DNA of 12,770 bases, taken from DATHNF01 sp035486285. GTDB lineage: Bacteria > Patescibacteriota > Saccharimonadia > Saccharimonadales > UBA4665. Below the pieces are notes generated by a model. That model was given only the letters and a program-made list of their open reading frames with translations. It did not search any database and was not told where the DNA came from. The stretch is taken from NCBI GenBank assembly GCA_035486285.1, contig DATHNF010000019.1, forward strand, positions 1-12,770, given 5' to 3'. Both the position numbers and the translations under genes were made by a program. This document shows positions 7,052 through 12,770 of this stretch, piece by piece. Every line of letters begins with the position of its first letter. The first letter of the stretch is position 1.

Positions 7052-7318
7052 TTAAGCGGCCAGTTGTTCGTCGCGCCAGCGGTGAAACTTCACCCATTCA
7101 CGGGCCGCCAACAGCGCGGCCCCCGCAGCGAATAAGCCACTAACTACAATAGACGTACCTTCGAGGTTCCAGCCATCATGGGCCAGCTGCAGGGTATTAA
7201 AGGCGCAAAGCGTGCCAAGCGCCATCCCGCCAAGCGATGCTACCAAGCTAACAGAAGCATCCTCACGAGCCTTCGTCTCCTCATCCCGCTCGTCCTGCGG
7301 ACTCTCTGGTGTGTACAT
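7052..7318 (-). CDS. Small two-helix membrane protein
   Basis: An 88-residue protein with an acidic, charged N-terminus (1-22), two hydrophobic helices (about 24-46 and 55-73) and a basic C-terminus (REWVKFHRWRDE). The order resembles a hairpin membrane protein with both ends on the same side. No family was recognised. TATAAG (7330-7325) ends six bases before the ATG and a short G run is the only Shine-Dalgarno-like element, so the transcript is probably leaderless. It is the last backbone gene before the AT-rich defence islet, reads away from it, and shares the 170-base divergent region with the methyltransferase gene. Confidence 0.75.
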   Translation of the reverse strand: MYTPESPQDERDEETKAREDASVSLVASLGGMALGTLCAFNTLQLAHDGWNLEGTSIVVSGLFAAGAALLAAREWVKFHRWRDEQLAA

Positions 7319-7320
7319 AC

Positions 7321-7345
7321 CCCACTTATATCATAATCCCACTTA
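7321..7345 (+). repeat. Direct repeat CCCACTTA at the islet edge
   Basis: Two exact copies of CCCACTTA (7321-7328 and 7338-7345), start to start 17 bases, with a degenerate third copy beginning at 7348. The first copy overlaps the -10 box of the minus-strand membrane protein gene. It could be an operator, a duplication scar at the islet junction, or chance. Confidence 0.3.
7325..7330 (-). promoter_or_regulatory. -10 element of the 7052-7318 gene
   Basis: TATAAG on the minus strand, six bases before the ATG at 7318. The -35 region is unremarkable. Confidence 0.4.
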
Positions 7346-7409
7346 ATCCCCACTACTTAGTAACAATCGATATCCCTTCAAAATTACTCCACAGCGCGCG
7401 CCAAAATCT

Positions 7410-7436
7410 AAAGTTATCATTAAATTGTCTAACTTT
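7410..7436 (+). repeat. Inverted repeat upstream of the methyltransferase promoter
   Basis: AAAGTTA (7410-7416) and TAACTTT (7430-7436) are a perfect 7-bp inverted repeat with a 13-base spacer, 38 bases upstream of the -10 box. The position and form suit a dimeric repressor or controller protein, but no controller gene is present in the window. Confidence 0.35.
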
Positions 7437-7470
7437 CACAGTGTTTTTGTCCAATATGAAAAGAGAGCAA

Positions 7471-7479
7471 TGCTATACT
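7471..7479 (+). promoter_or_regulatory. Extended -10 promoter of the methyltransferase operon
   Basis: TGC-TATACT, identical to the element before the 5729 gene. Transcription should begin near 7486, three bases before the ATG at 7489. This puts the in-frame ATGs at 7456 and 7480 upstream of the mRNA start. No clear -35 is seen. Confidence 0.65.
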
Positions 7480-7488
7480 ATGAGCACT

Positions 7489-8343
7489 ATGGCGAGAGGT
7501 AGTGTTGCTGAGAAAACTAAAAAGGTTTTGGGGAAGGTTGCCCAGAAACCTTACTTTAAGGCTGATAATTTCGTTCTCTACTTAGGCGATAGTATCGAAT
7601 TTCTCAAAAGTCTTCCCGAAAACAGCGTTGACATGATCTTTGCCGACCCACCGTATAATCTGTCCAATGATGGGTTTACTGTTCATGCTGGCAAACGTGT
7701 CAGTGTGAATAAAGGCAATTGGGATGTGAGCAAGGGTGTAGATGAAGACTTCGAGTTCCATAGCCGCTGGATTAAGCAATGCTACCGAGTGCTAAAACCT
7801 GAAGGTACTATTTGGATAAGCGGCACCTACCATTCAATTTATCAATGTGGATTTGCCCTGCAGCTTCTGGGCTATAAAATCCTTAATGACATCACCTGGT
7901 TTAAGCCAAATGCTTCACCAAATCTTAGCGGACGTTATTTCACGGCCAGTCACGAAACCTTACTCTGGGCTCGAAAAGATCCTAAAGGCAAGCACACCTT
8001 CAATTATCAAGATATGAAAAATGGCAGTTGGCACGCGGGTGATTTTATAAAAAAAGAAGGCAAGCAAATGCGCAGTGTTTGGGCTATTGGTACGCCTAAA
8101 CGTGAGGAGAAGATTTATGGTAAGCATCCCACCCAGAAGCCAATGGCCTTACTAGATCGTATAGTGCTAGCCTCCACTAATAAAGGGGACGTAATCATCG
8201 ATCCCTTTACTGGTAGTTCCACCACCGGCTTAGCTGCCGTAAAGTCCAGCAGAAAGTTTATCGGCATTGATCTACAGAAAGATTATCTAGATCTTTCTGT
8301 AAAAAGGTATAAGGACCTGGCAAAACAAGGAAAGCTGCTATGA
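7489..8343 (+). CDS. DpnA-like adenine-specific DNA methyltransferase (beta class)
   Basis: With the start at 7489 the protein has 284 residues, close to DpnA (M2.DpnII, about 270). The motif order is that of beta-class N6-adenine methyltransferases: catalytic motif IV DPPY (53-56) near the N-terminus, a central target-recognition region, then HPTQKP (213-218) and the SAM-binding motif I DPFTGSSTTG (238-247). The stretches MIFADPPYNLSN, GTIWISG, APNLS/SPNLSGRYFTASHET and GKHPTQKP closely follow DpnA as I remember it. DpnA methylates GATC and can act on single-stranded DNA, so GATC is the first target to test; this is inference. It should protect host DNA from the endonuclease encoded next. 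The frame is open from 7309, but 7489 is chosen because the -10 box ends at 7479; 7456 and 7480 are alternatives. Its TGA stop overlaps the next ATG. Confidence 0.93.
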   Translation: MARGSVAEKTKKVLGKVAQKPYFKADNFVLYLGDSIEFLKSLPENSVDMIFADPPYNLSNDGFTVHAGKRVSVNKGNWDVSKGVDEDFEFHSRWIKQCYRVLKPEGTIWISGTYHSIYQCGFALQLLGYKILNDITWFKPNASPNLSGRYFTASHETLLWARKDPKGKHTFNYQDMKNGSWHAGDFIKKEGKQMRSVWAIGTPKREEKIYGKHPTQKPMALLDRIVLASTNKGDVIIDPFTGSSTTGLAAVKSSRKFIGIDLQKDYLDLSVKRYKDLAKQGKLL

Positions 8344-8960
8344 AAATTGTTACCCGTCAAGTGGCGATACACAACCTTAGAAAATATATAGGAAAAGATT
8401 TAAGAGAACTTGCTGTTGGCTTTGGGATAACAACATATGAAACCGGTAGACAGAATAAAGGCTGGAAAGGCCTTGTCCTGGAGAGGTTAGCAGGGCTTAC
8501 TAATAATAATGAAAAAGCACCAAATGGCTTATCTTTCGAACTAAAGTCCGTAAGTTTCTATAAAGTAAAAGATAAATTAGTGCCGAAAGAAACAATGGCA
8601 ATAACCATGATTAACCCTCAAGAACTCATCGAGCACTCTTTCTTTGAGAGCCACTGTTGGGCGAAGCTAAAGGCTATAATCTTGTGTGCTGTTGAGTGGA
8701 CTGGCAAGAATGCCGAAGGCGCAGTGCTGCTTGACGTCACTAGTATGGACTTTTTGGAAGATGCCGAGCTGATAAAAGAAGTAGAAGCCGATTATGAATT
8801 TATTCGCAAGAAGCTCATAGATCAAGGCTTTGAATCTCTGACAGGCAAGGATGGCAAATGGATCCAAGCACGTACCAAAGGACCGGGCCATGGCTCAATC
8901 AGCCGCGCCTTTTATGCCCGCAAGGGGATGGTTTTAAAGATATTTGAGGAGTCAAAGTAA
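8340..8960 (+). CDS. MutH/Sau3AI-family restriction endonuclease
   Basis: A 206-residue protein with one MutH-fold nuclease domain. Aligned by eye with E. coli MutH, NKGWKGLVLERLAG (39-52) matches the segment holding MutH Glu56 (here Glu48), and FELKS (66-70) matches the ELK motif with Glu67 and Lys69 equal to MutH Glu77 and Lys79. The C-terminal WIQARTKGPGHGSISRAFYARK (174-195, shown here as its key residues W174, R178, K180, H184, Y192) is typical of the family. The Asp equal to MutH Asp70 is not visible: the region reads KAPNGLSFE, with Asn62 where relatives I recall have Asp. The ATGA overlap with the methyltransferase gene shows a coupled pair, so this is a restriction enzyme rather than a mismatch repair nicking enzyme; GATC is the likely site. 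Sau3AI itself has two such domains, this protein one. Confidence 0.88.
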   Translation: MKIVTRQVAIHNLRKYIGKDLRELAVGFGITTYETGRQNKGWKGLVLERLAGLTNNNEKAPNGLSFELKSVSFYKVKDKLVPKETMAITMINPQELIEHSFFESHCWAKLKAIILCAVEWTGKNAEGAVLLDVTSMDFLEDAELIKEVEADYEFIRKKLIDQGFESLTGKDGKWIQARTKGPGHGSISRAFYARKGMVLKIFEESK

Positions 8961-10619
8961 TGGCAAAGCCTGGGCATGACATAGTCTCAATCAATGACAT
9001 CCTAAGTGGATCTATTGCGTATCGAGTGCCTAAATATCAAAGAGGCTATGCTTGGGATGAGACCAATTTTGAAGAGTTATGGGAAGACATCAATAATAAA
9101 GCGCTCAAAGGGAGCGATCTATTTATGGGTAGTATCATTATTTTTCATAGCACCTCAAATCCAAGCGATGCTCGTGAAATAGTTGATGGCCAGCAAAGAC
9201 TAGTAACCTTTACCATTTTATTAAGAGTTTTGTCTGATCAGCTGAGCGAAGAGAAAGATCAAGAACGTTTTAGAAGAGATCTGTATAGATTAATGGGCTC
9301 AGACGACGGGAATCATTACAAGCTAACGCTAGGAGACGCGGACGAAGACTTCTTTCATAGATTTATAAAAAAGCAAGATAGAGAAGCCTCCAGAAGGGGG
9401 CTGAAGAAATCTCATAAAATGATACGTGTAGCCTATGAACTTTTTGAGGAAAAGATTATTAAAGAGGTCAAATCAGGCAAGTATGAGTCTAAAGTTGATT
9501 TAATTGATCAGATTTTCGAAGCTATAAAGCAGAGAACGCAACTGCTCGAAATAACTGTTGGGGATGAGTTTGATGCGTATGCAATATTTGAATCAATAAA
9601 TGCCAAGCGGGTAGATCTCACACCCGCAGAATTAATAAAGAATTACGTATTTTCGGCAGTCAGTAGGAGCGAAGCAGAGTTAAATAAAGTTCGGCAAGAC
9701 TGGGAGGATGCCCTCGGCAAGCTCTCGCCATCAAACAAAGAAATAGGTATAACAACCTACATTCGTCATTACTGGATAAGTACTATCGCTGATGTCAGAG
9801 AAAAAGAACTTTATAGGGCCATAAAAACCCAATATTCCAATTCGCCTTCTTCGATACCAAATTTTGTTACAGAACTATCCGATAACTCTGCTAACTATGC
9901 CGCTATAGTCTATCCAGAGATTGTGCGGCAAACAGACGAGGGCTTGGACGTACTTCGTGTGCAGAATATTAATCGCTTCAATTTCAAGCAAACATACCCA
10001 CTCTTGCTGTCAACACTTGGTAAAAAACCTAATCAAGATACGTTTGATGAAATCATTAGTATTTTAGAGACTACTATATTAAGACGCTCTATAAGAGGTA
10101 GTAATCCAAATGAACTAGAAGAAACATTGAGTACATGCTCGCGCTTAATGAATCAAGAGGGAAAATCAGCGCTTAACGCCATAAAATCAGCGCTTAAAGC
10201 ACTTACGCCATCTGACGGTATAGTAAAAAGTGAGTTAATGAATAGTACATACACCCCTAATTCAAAAATTATTTTAGAAGAGTATGAAATATCGGTTAGT
10301 ACTGGAGAAAAAAGTATTAAAAACCCTACCATAGAGCACATAACGCCTCAAACACCACTTGATTATGCGAGCTGGGGGGTTGGCATAGAAGAACATGAGC
10401 ACTGGTTAAACAATATCGGCAACTTAACCTTATTGGGTAGACCACTTAATAGTAGTGCGAGTAATGTGCCTTTTAGCAGTAAAAAAAAGTGTTTATAAAA
10501 GTTCTGAATTTAAGATCACGAATCTTATTATTGAAAATGAAGCATGGTCTCCGGAAGAGATAAAAGATAGGGCACAAGAAATAGCTAACTTTGTAGTCCG
10601 AAGGTGGCCCATCTTTTAG
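8960..10619 (+). pseudogene. DUF262-DUF1524 (GmrSD/BrxU/SspE-like) effector, frameshifted at an A8 tract
   Basis: The open frame runs from ATG 8960 (overlapping the previous TAA; GAGGAG at 8946-8951) to TAA at 10498, 512 residues. The DUF262 domain has YQRGYAW (26-32) and the nucleotide-related DGQQR (76-80). The DUF1524 HNH nuclease begins with IEHITPQ (458-464, His460) and GNLTLL (487-492), followed by Asn497. The frame then breaks in AAAAAAAA (10481-10488). Skipping one A continues as SVYKSSEFKITNLII, AWSPEEIKDRAQEIANF and VVRRWPIF, ending at TAG 10617-10619 and giving about 552 residues; this tail matches the usual F-K-Y-S...W...I..R...W end of DUF1524. Related proteins are type IV or phosphorothioate/BREX-linked restriction effectors that cut modified phage DNA. 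It could be an inactive allele, a phase-variable tract, slippage-rescued expression or a sequence error. Confidence 0.88.
10162..10203 (+). repeat. 21-bp in-frame tandem duplication in the effector gene
   Basis: AAAATCAGCGCTTAA occurs at 10162-10176 and again at 10183-10197, a 21-base period with six less-conserved bases completing each unit. It encodes two copies of a seven-residue helix unit (KSALNAI, KSALKAL) in the linker between the DUF262 part and DUF1524. The reading frame is preserved. Confidence 0.75.
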
Positions 10620-10652
10620 CTATTTCATATGTATCTAACCTATACAGAAAGA

Positions 10653-10676
10653 GGCCATAGGCTTATAGCTATAGCC
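10653..10676. terminator. Weak bidirectional hairpin between convergent genes
   Basis: GGCCATAG (10653-10660) and CTATAGCC (10669-10676) pair with one mismatch around an 8-base loop. On the minus strand a CT-rich run follows. It lies between the end of the effector gene and the stop of the G5-DUF3761 gene, whose TAG overlaps it. It is a plausible but weak terminator. Confidence 0.3.
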
Positions 10677-11304
10677 ATGTGGCGACGCCGCCGTGGTCGG
10701 AGCAGGTGCCTGAACGGTGCTGGCTGAAGCTGTAGGTGCCGTCGACACATTGGGCAGTTGCTCCGGCGGGAACAGTAGAGCTGCTATAAGGGCTGCAAAC
10801 GGTACTGCCGTCAGAATTGACATACGTTCCATTCGGGCACGATGGCGCAGCTGGCGCCGGAGCTGGTGCGGGCGCTGGTGCGACGTAGGTACCGACGGAA
10901 GTTACTTGGGTTACTGGCTGGAGAGTTACGGTGGTATTCGTGAGCTGCTTGTTGGTTTGCTTGCCGTTAGTTAGAGCGACTTGGTAGGTGAGCGTTTCGC
11001 TGCCGTTGGCACCGGTAGTGGTGATTTTGGTAGTGCCTTTGGCGAGAGCGGCGGTTTGAACGGTGGTACTGGTGTAGGGAATAACTTGCGTTGCAGTCGT
11101 TGTCTGGGTGGTGATGACGGGCGCTTTGGAAGTTTCCGACTGCTGTTTTGACTGTGCTTGAGATTTGTGAGAGGTGTTTGTGCTACTGAGGTTAGTCGGC
11201 TGGCTTCCGCCAGCAACGGCAGCTAGGACAAATAGTGTGCCCAAGCCAAGCAGTACCTTCTTGGTAGTATTTAGACTCCTCAGCCAATCACTCGATTTCT
11301 TCAT
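10669..11304 (-). CDS. Secreted or surface G5-DUF3761 protein
   Basis: A 211-residue exported protein. A basic start and the hydrophobic stretch VLLGLGTLFVLAAVAGG (17-33) form a signal peptide or N-terminal anchor, followed by a Ser/Thr/Gln-rich spacer (34-63). Residues about 64-139 are a G5 domain (KGTTKITTTGANGSETLTYQ, then VTQVTSVGT), a fold found in cell-wall and glycan-binding proteins. An (AP)5 linker (142-151) leads to a C-terminal DUF3761 domain (155-211) with CPNGTYVNSDGS, GATAQCVDGTYSFS, and CSDHGGVATW; its four cysteines (156, 170, 186, 201) probably form disulfides outside the cell. A cell-surface role, perhaps envelope or host contact in an epibiotic bacterium, is inference. The ATG at 11304 directly precedes the signal; no Shine-Dalgarno is seen. 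Confidence 0.9.
   Translation of the reverse strand: MKKSSDWLRSLNTTKKVLLGLGTLFVLAAVAGGSQPTNLSSTNTSHKSQAQSKQQSETSKAPVITTQTTTATQVIPYTSTTVQTAALAKGTTKITTTGANGSETLTYQVALTNGKQTNKQLTNTTVTLQPVTQVTSVGTYVAPAPAPAPAPAAPSCPNGTYVNSDGSTVCSPYSSSTVPAGATAQCVDGTYSFSQHRSGTCSDHGGVATWL
10852..10881 (-). repeat. Ala-Pro codon repeat
   Basis: Five consecutive Ala-Pro codon pairs encode the rigid linker between the G5 and DUF3761 domains. The six-base period makes the number of copies likely to vary between strains. Confidence 0.75.
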
Positions 11305-11433
11305 GCTTTGTTAATAGTATCGTACTAGTTCATTAAGATTTAATTAATTTTTGTGAAATCCAGTCTGAAGCAGGCGCTGCATTTGGTAACACAAAATTAT
11401 AACAAGGGGCTGGACTGTTGGGCGGGAATAGGG

Positions 11434-11439
11434 TATAAA
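11434..11439 (+). promoter_or_regulatory. -10 element of the 11448-11870 gene
   Basis: TATAAA ends eight bases before the ATG at 11448. The other 11305-11444 intergenic sequence is AT-rich on its left side, and beyond this box I see no clear structure in it. Confidence 0.45.
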
Positions 11440-11447
11440 AGTATGTG

Positions 11448-11870
11448 ATGAGTAATTTTGAATTTGGTTCGTGCCCTGTTGACGAATATTACGCGGGTGA
11501 AGATAATCGCATAATGGAGACTGGGCTGTGTATCGACGGGCTCTATACGATGATGTTGTTTCTGAGGAACTCCAGAGACCAACAGGCTGCTAAGTTCCCC
11601 AGCCGCGTGAATGATATTGAGCAGCAAGACTCGGGCTTATATAAACTGCAGTTTAGTATTCTCAATGCCGATTTAGCCCCTAGCCTTGACGCTGAGGCTA
11701 CGCTACAAGACGGCTTTTGGCAAAGGTCTGGCTCGGAAGCGTTGCACTTCAGGAGTATCCCTGTCCGTAAAGCTTACTTCAAAGATTATTACCAAGGCAT
11801 CTATGACGAGCTGGAAGCAATGACTGCCGCTGGCTTAGTGGAATCCAGAGAACTCGTCGCTGCCGCTTAA
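11448..11870 (+). CDS. Hypothetical protein
   Basis: A 140-residue soluble, acidic protein that I do not recognise. It begins MSNFEFGSCPVDEYYAGEDN and contains two cysteines near the start (CPVDEYY and GLCIDG), a short helix MMLFLRN, and a predicted alternation of strands and helices (LYKLQFSILNADLAP, ALHFRSIPVRKAYF), ending in an amphipathic helix YDELEAMTAAGLVESRELV. There is no signal peptide or catalytic motif. A GTG at 11445 is also in frame directly before the ATG, but the -10 box (11434-11439) favours the ATG at 11448. No Shine-Dalgarno is present. Codon use is like the backbone genes rather than the defence islet. Confidence 0.7.
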   Translation: MSNFEFGSCPVDEYYAGEDNRIMETGLCIDGLYTMMLFLRNSRDQQAAKFPSRVNDIEQQDSGLYKLQFSILNADLAPSLDAEATLQDGFWQRSGSEALHFRSIPVRKAYFKDYYQGIYDELEAMTAAGLVESRELVAAA

Positions 11871-11885
11871 CGCAAGAAAAGGCAG
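11860..11885 (+). terminator. Hairpin over the stop codon of the 11448 gene
   Basis: CTGCC (11860-11864) pairs with GGCAG (11881-11885), with an inner CTT/AAG stem, and TGCTTTT follows. The TAA stop (11868-11870) lies inside. The bulges and short T run make it a weak terminator candidate. Confidence 0.35.
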
Positions 11886-11907
11886 TGCTTTTCACGCGCC
11901 CAAAGTG

Positions 11908-11913
11908 TAAACT
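11908..11913 (+). promoter_or_regulatory. -10 element of the YdjM-like gene
   Basis: TAAACT ends eight bases before the ATG at 11922. The -35 is poor. It is listed because it repeats the spacing seen at other starts in the window. Confidence 0.35.
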
Positions 11914-11921
11914 AGAGCAAT

Positions 11922-12500
11922 ATGACAGCGCGGACCCATGACTTAGCGGCAGTGACGGCCCTGGGTGTTGTCGTACTGGCGCAACCGCTGCGGACGGTGA
12001 CACTGGCCACTGCCATTGTAGCGGTCTTTGCCAATCTCATTGGTGGCATTACACCAGATATCGACCAGCCGACGGCACCGTTTTGGCGAAATCTACCGGT
12101 GGGAAAATTCTTTGGCAAAATCTTCGACCGTCTGCTCGGTGGCCATCGCTTCCTCAGCCATTCCTTGCTGGGGCTAGCTATCTTCGGTTTCGCGGCGCAC
12201 TGGCTGCTAATATTCTTGCAACCGATCATGCGGCACGTTGATATCGGGCTGGTGTGGTGGGCTTTCATGATTGGGATGGTATCGCACTTGATGATGGATA
12301 CACTGACCAAGGAAGGCGTGCCGTGGCTGCTGCCGGTACCGGTCAAGTTCGGCCTGCCGCCGCTCAAGAGTTTTCGTATCACCACTGGCAAAGCCGCCGA
12401 GACCTTCGGGGTTTTCCCGTTGTTGCTAGTAGCCAACGCGTGCTTATATTACGCGAATTACCACAAGATTCTCGATCTGCTGCACTATCACTTGGCATAG
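11922..12500 (+). CDS. YdjM-family inner-membrane metal-dependent hydrolase (DUF457)
   Basis: A 192-residue membrane protein of the YdjM/DUF457 family. The family's metal-ligand motifs are present in order: THD at residues 5-7, GGITPDIDQP (41-50), GHRFLSHS (74-81) and SHLMMDTLTKEGV (121-133). Hydrophobic segments lie at about 9-40, 82-100, 108-124 and 162-180, placing the His and Asp residues near the membrane face. The family resembles zinc-dependent phospholipase C-like enzymes and is annotated as inner-membrane hydrolases; in E. coli ydjM is an SOS gene. The actual substrate is unknown. TAAACT ends eight bases before the ATG and there is no Shine-Dalgarno. It lies 51 bases after the preceding gene and is convergent with the next, four bases apart. 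Confidence 0.88.
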   Translation: MTARTHDLAAVTALGVVVLAQPLRTVTLATAIVAVFANLIGGITPDIDQPTAPFWRNLPVGKFFGKIFDRLLGGHRFLSHSLLGLAIFGFAAHWLLIFLQPIMRHVDIGLVWWAFMIGMVSHLMMDTLTKEGVPWLLPVPVKFGLPPLKSFRITTGKAAETFGVFPLLLVANACLYYANYHKILDLLHYHLA

Positions 12501-12504
12501 CGAA

Positions 12505-12765
12505 TTACTTCGTTTTGCGGAGAGGGTTGGTTATGGCGGCGATTTCGACATGGTATTTGTCTAAAATGACAGCTAGGACTATATATGCCAGAACCAGGAG
12601 GGCAATAATAGCTTTGAGAGCGTTACTGCCTGAGAGGTTCAGAAACGTAAAGACAATGTAGAAGACAGCCGTAAAGCCTAGGAAGCCAAGTACTGACAGG
12701 GTGTACGACTTGGCGCGGGTGTCAATTTGGAAGGGCAGGTTGTCTTTGTACGGTTTGCCGGCCAT
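12505..12765 (-). CDS. Small two-helix membrane protein
   Basis: An 86-residue protein with a hydrophilic N-terminus (MAGKPYKDNLPFQIDTRAKS), two hydrophobic helices (about 21-43 and 48-67) joined by a short loop NLSGSN, and a basic C-terminus ending NPLRKTK. This suggests a membrane hairpin with both ends in the cytoplasm. No family was recognised. The ATG lies five bases from the window edge, so an upstream in-frame start cannot be excluded, and no promoter or Shine-Dalgarno can be judged. It is convergent with the YdjM-like gene. Confidence 0.75.
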   Translation of the reverse strand: MAGKPYKDNLPFQIDTRAKSYTLSVLGFLGFTAVFYIVFTFLNLSGSNALKAIIALLVLAYIVLAVILDKYHVEIAAITNPLRKTK

Positions 12766-12770
12766 GGTCA

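Larger units (their letters stand above)
7319..10650 (+). other. AT-rich three-gene defence islet
   Basis: Base and codon use change visibly here. The flanking genes favour codons such as GCC, GGC, AAG and GAC, while this stretch uses AAA, ATA, TTA, AGA and GAA, most strongly in the second and third genes. It holds only DNA modification and nuclease genes, each overlapping the next. This fits horizontal acquisition. No transposase, integrase, tRNA or clear terminal repeats mark the ends, so the limits are approximate. Confidence 0.7.

Noticed and set aside
7309..7488. Methyltransferase start at 7309 (344 residues) or at the in-frame ATGs 7456 and 7480
   Set aside because: The first would overlap the divergent gene's start and has a non-conserved N-terminus; all three lie upstream of the transcript start predicted from TGCTATACT at 7471-7479.
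8340..8960. MutH of methyl-directed mismatch repair
   Set aside because: It is translationally coupled to a methyltransferase gene and lies in a nuclease operon, with no mutS or mutL nearby; a restriction role fits better.
7319..10650. Transposon or integrated element ends around the defence islet
   Set aside because: No transposase, integrase, tRNA, terminal inverted repeat or matching flanking duplication was found; only base composition marks the islet.
12254..12661. Plus-strand open frame of 135 codons
   Set aside because: It overlaps the YdjM-like gene in another frame and the convergent membrane gene; its translation has no family features.
1..12770. GATC avoidance as a mark of a GATC-specific restriction system
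   Set aside because: GATC occurs often in both backbone and islet genes by eye, so there is no depletion to support or exclude the proposed target.
1..12770. CRISPR array, tRNA or rRNA genes, recoded TGA
   Set aside because: No regularly spaced repeats or RNA gene signatures were seen, and TGA serves as a normal stop (8341-8343) while the conserved proteins contain no internal TGA.

Overview
The window looks like a chromosomal piece of a Candidate Phyla Radiation bacterium, most likely Saccharibacteria (TM7) or a close relative. The support is indirect: a DEAD-box helicase with a basic N-terminus of the INPxxFI type that I associate with CPR helicases, a small coiled-coil protein of a kind I recall from CPR genomes, very tight gene packing, extended -10 promoters (TGCTATAAT, TGCTATACT), and -10 boxes so close to start codons that many transcripts should be leaderless. 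TGA is used as an ordinary stop, which argues against Gracilibacteria/Absconditabacteria. The lineage call is an inference; no rRNA is present.

Layout. Positions 1-7318 are a fairly GC-rich backbone: the N-terminal third of rarA (minus strand, cut by the window edge), an alpha/beta-hydrolase-like protein (511-1683), a DEAD-box RNA helicase with a structured leader (1857-3047) followed by an unknown helical protein (3084-3773), the ribosome-associated GTPase TypA/BipA (3869-5695) behind a terminator-like leader, a polytopic membrane protein (5729-6757), and two small minus-strand genes (coiled coil, 6765-6995; two-helix membrane protein, 7052-7318).

Positions about 7319-10650 are a visibly more AT-rich defence islet of three translationally coupled genes: a DpnA-like (M2.DpnII-like) adenine methyltransferase, a MutH/Sau3AI-fold endonuclease, and a DUF262-DUF1524 (GmrSD/BrxU/SspE-like) effector. 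The last gene is interrupted at an A8 tract: ignoring one A restores a complete DUF1524 tail. The islet reads as a modification-restriction pair combined with a type IV-like nuclease, a combination I cannot match to a named system.

Positions 10669-12770 return to backbone: a secreted G5-DUF3761 protein (minus), an unknown 140-residue protein, a YdjM-type membrane-bound metal-dependent hydrolase, and a small two-helix membrane protein (minus).

Recurring themes: (i) about eight genes have a -10 hexamer ending 6-9 bases before the start codon and no Shine-Dalgarno; (ii) the two genes with real 5' leaders are the RNA helicase and the translation GTPase, and both leaders can fold; (iii) several stop codons sit inside small hairpins.
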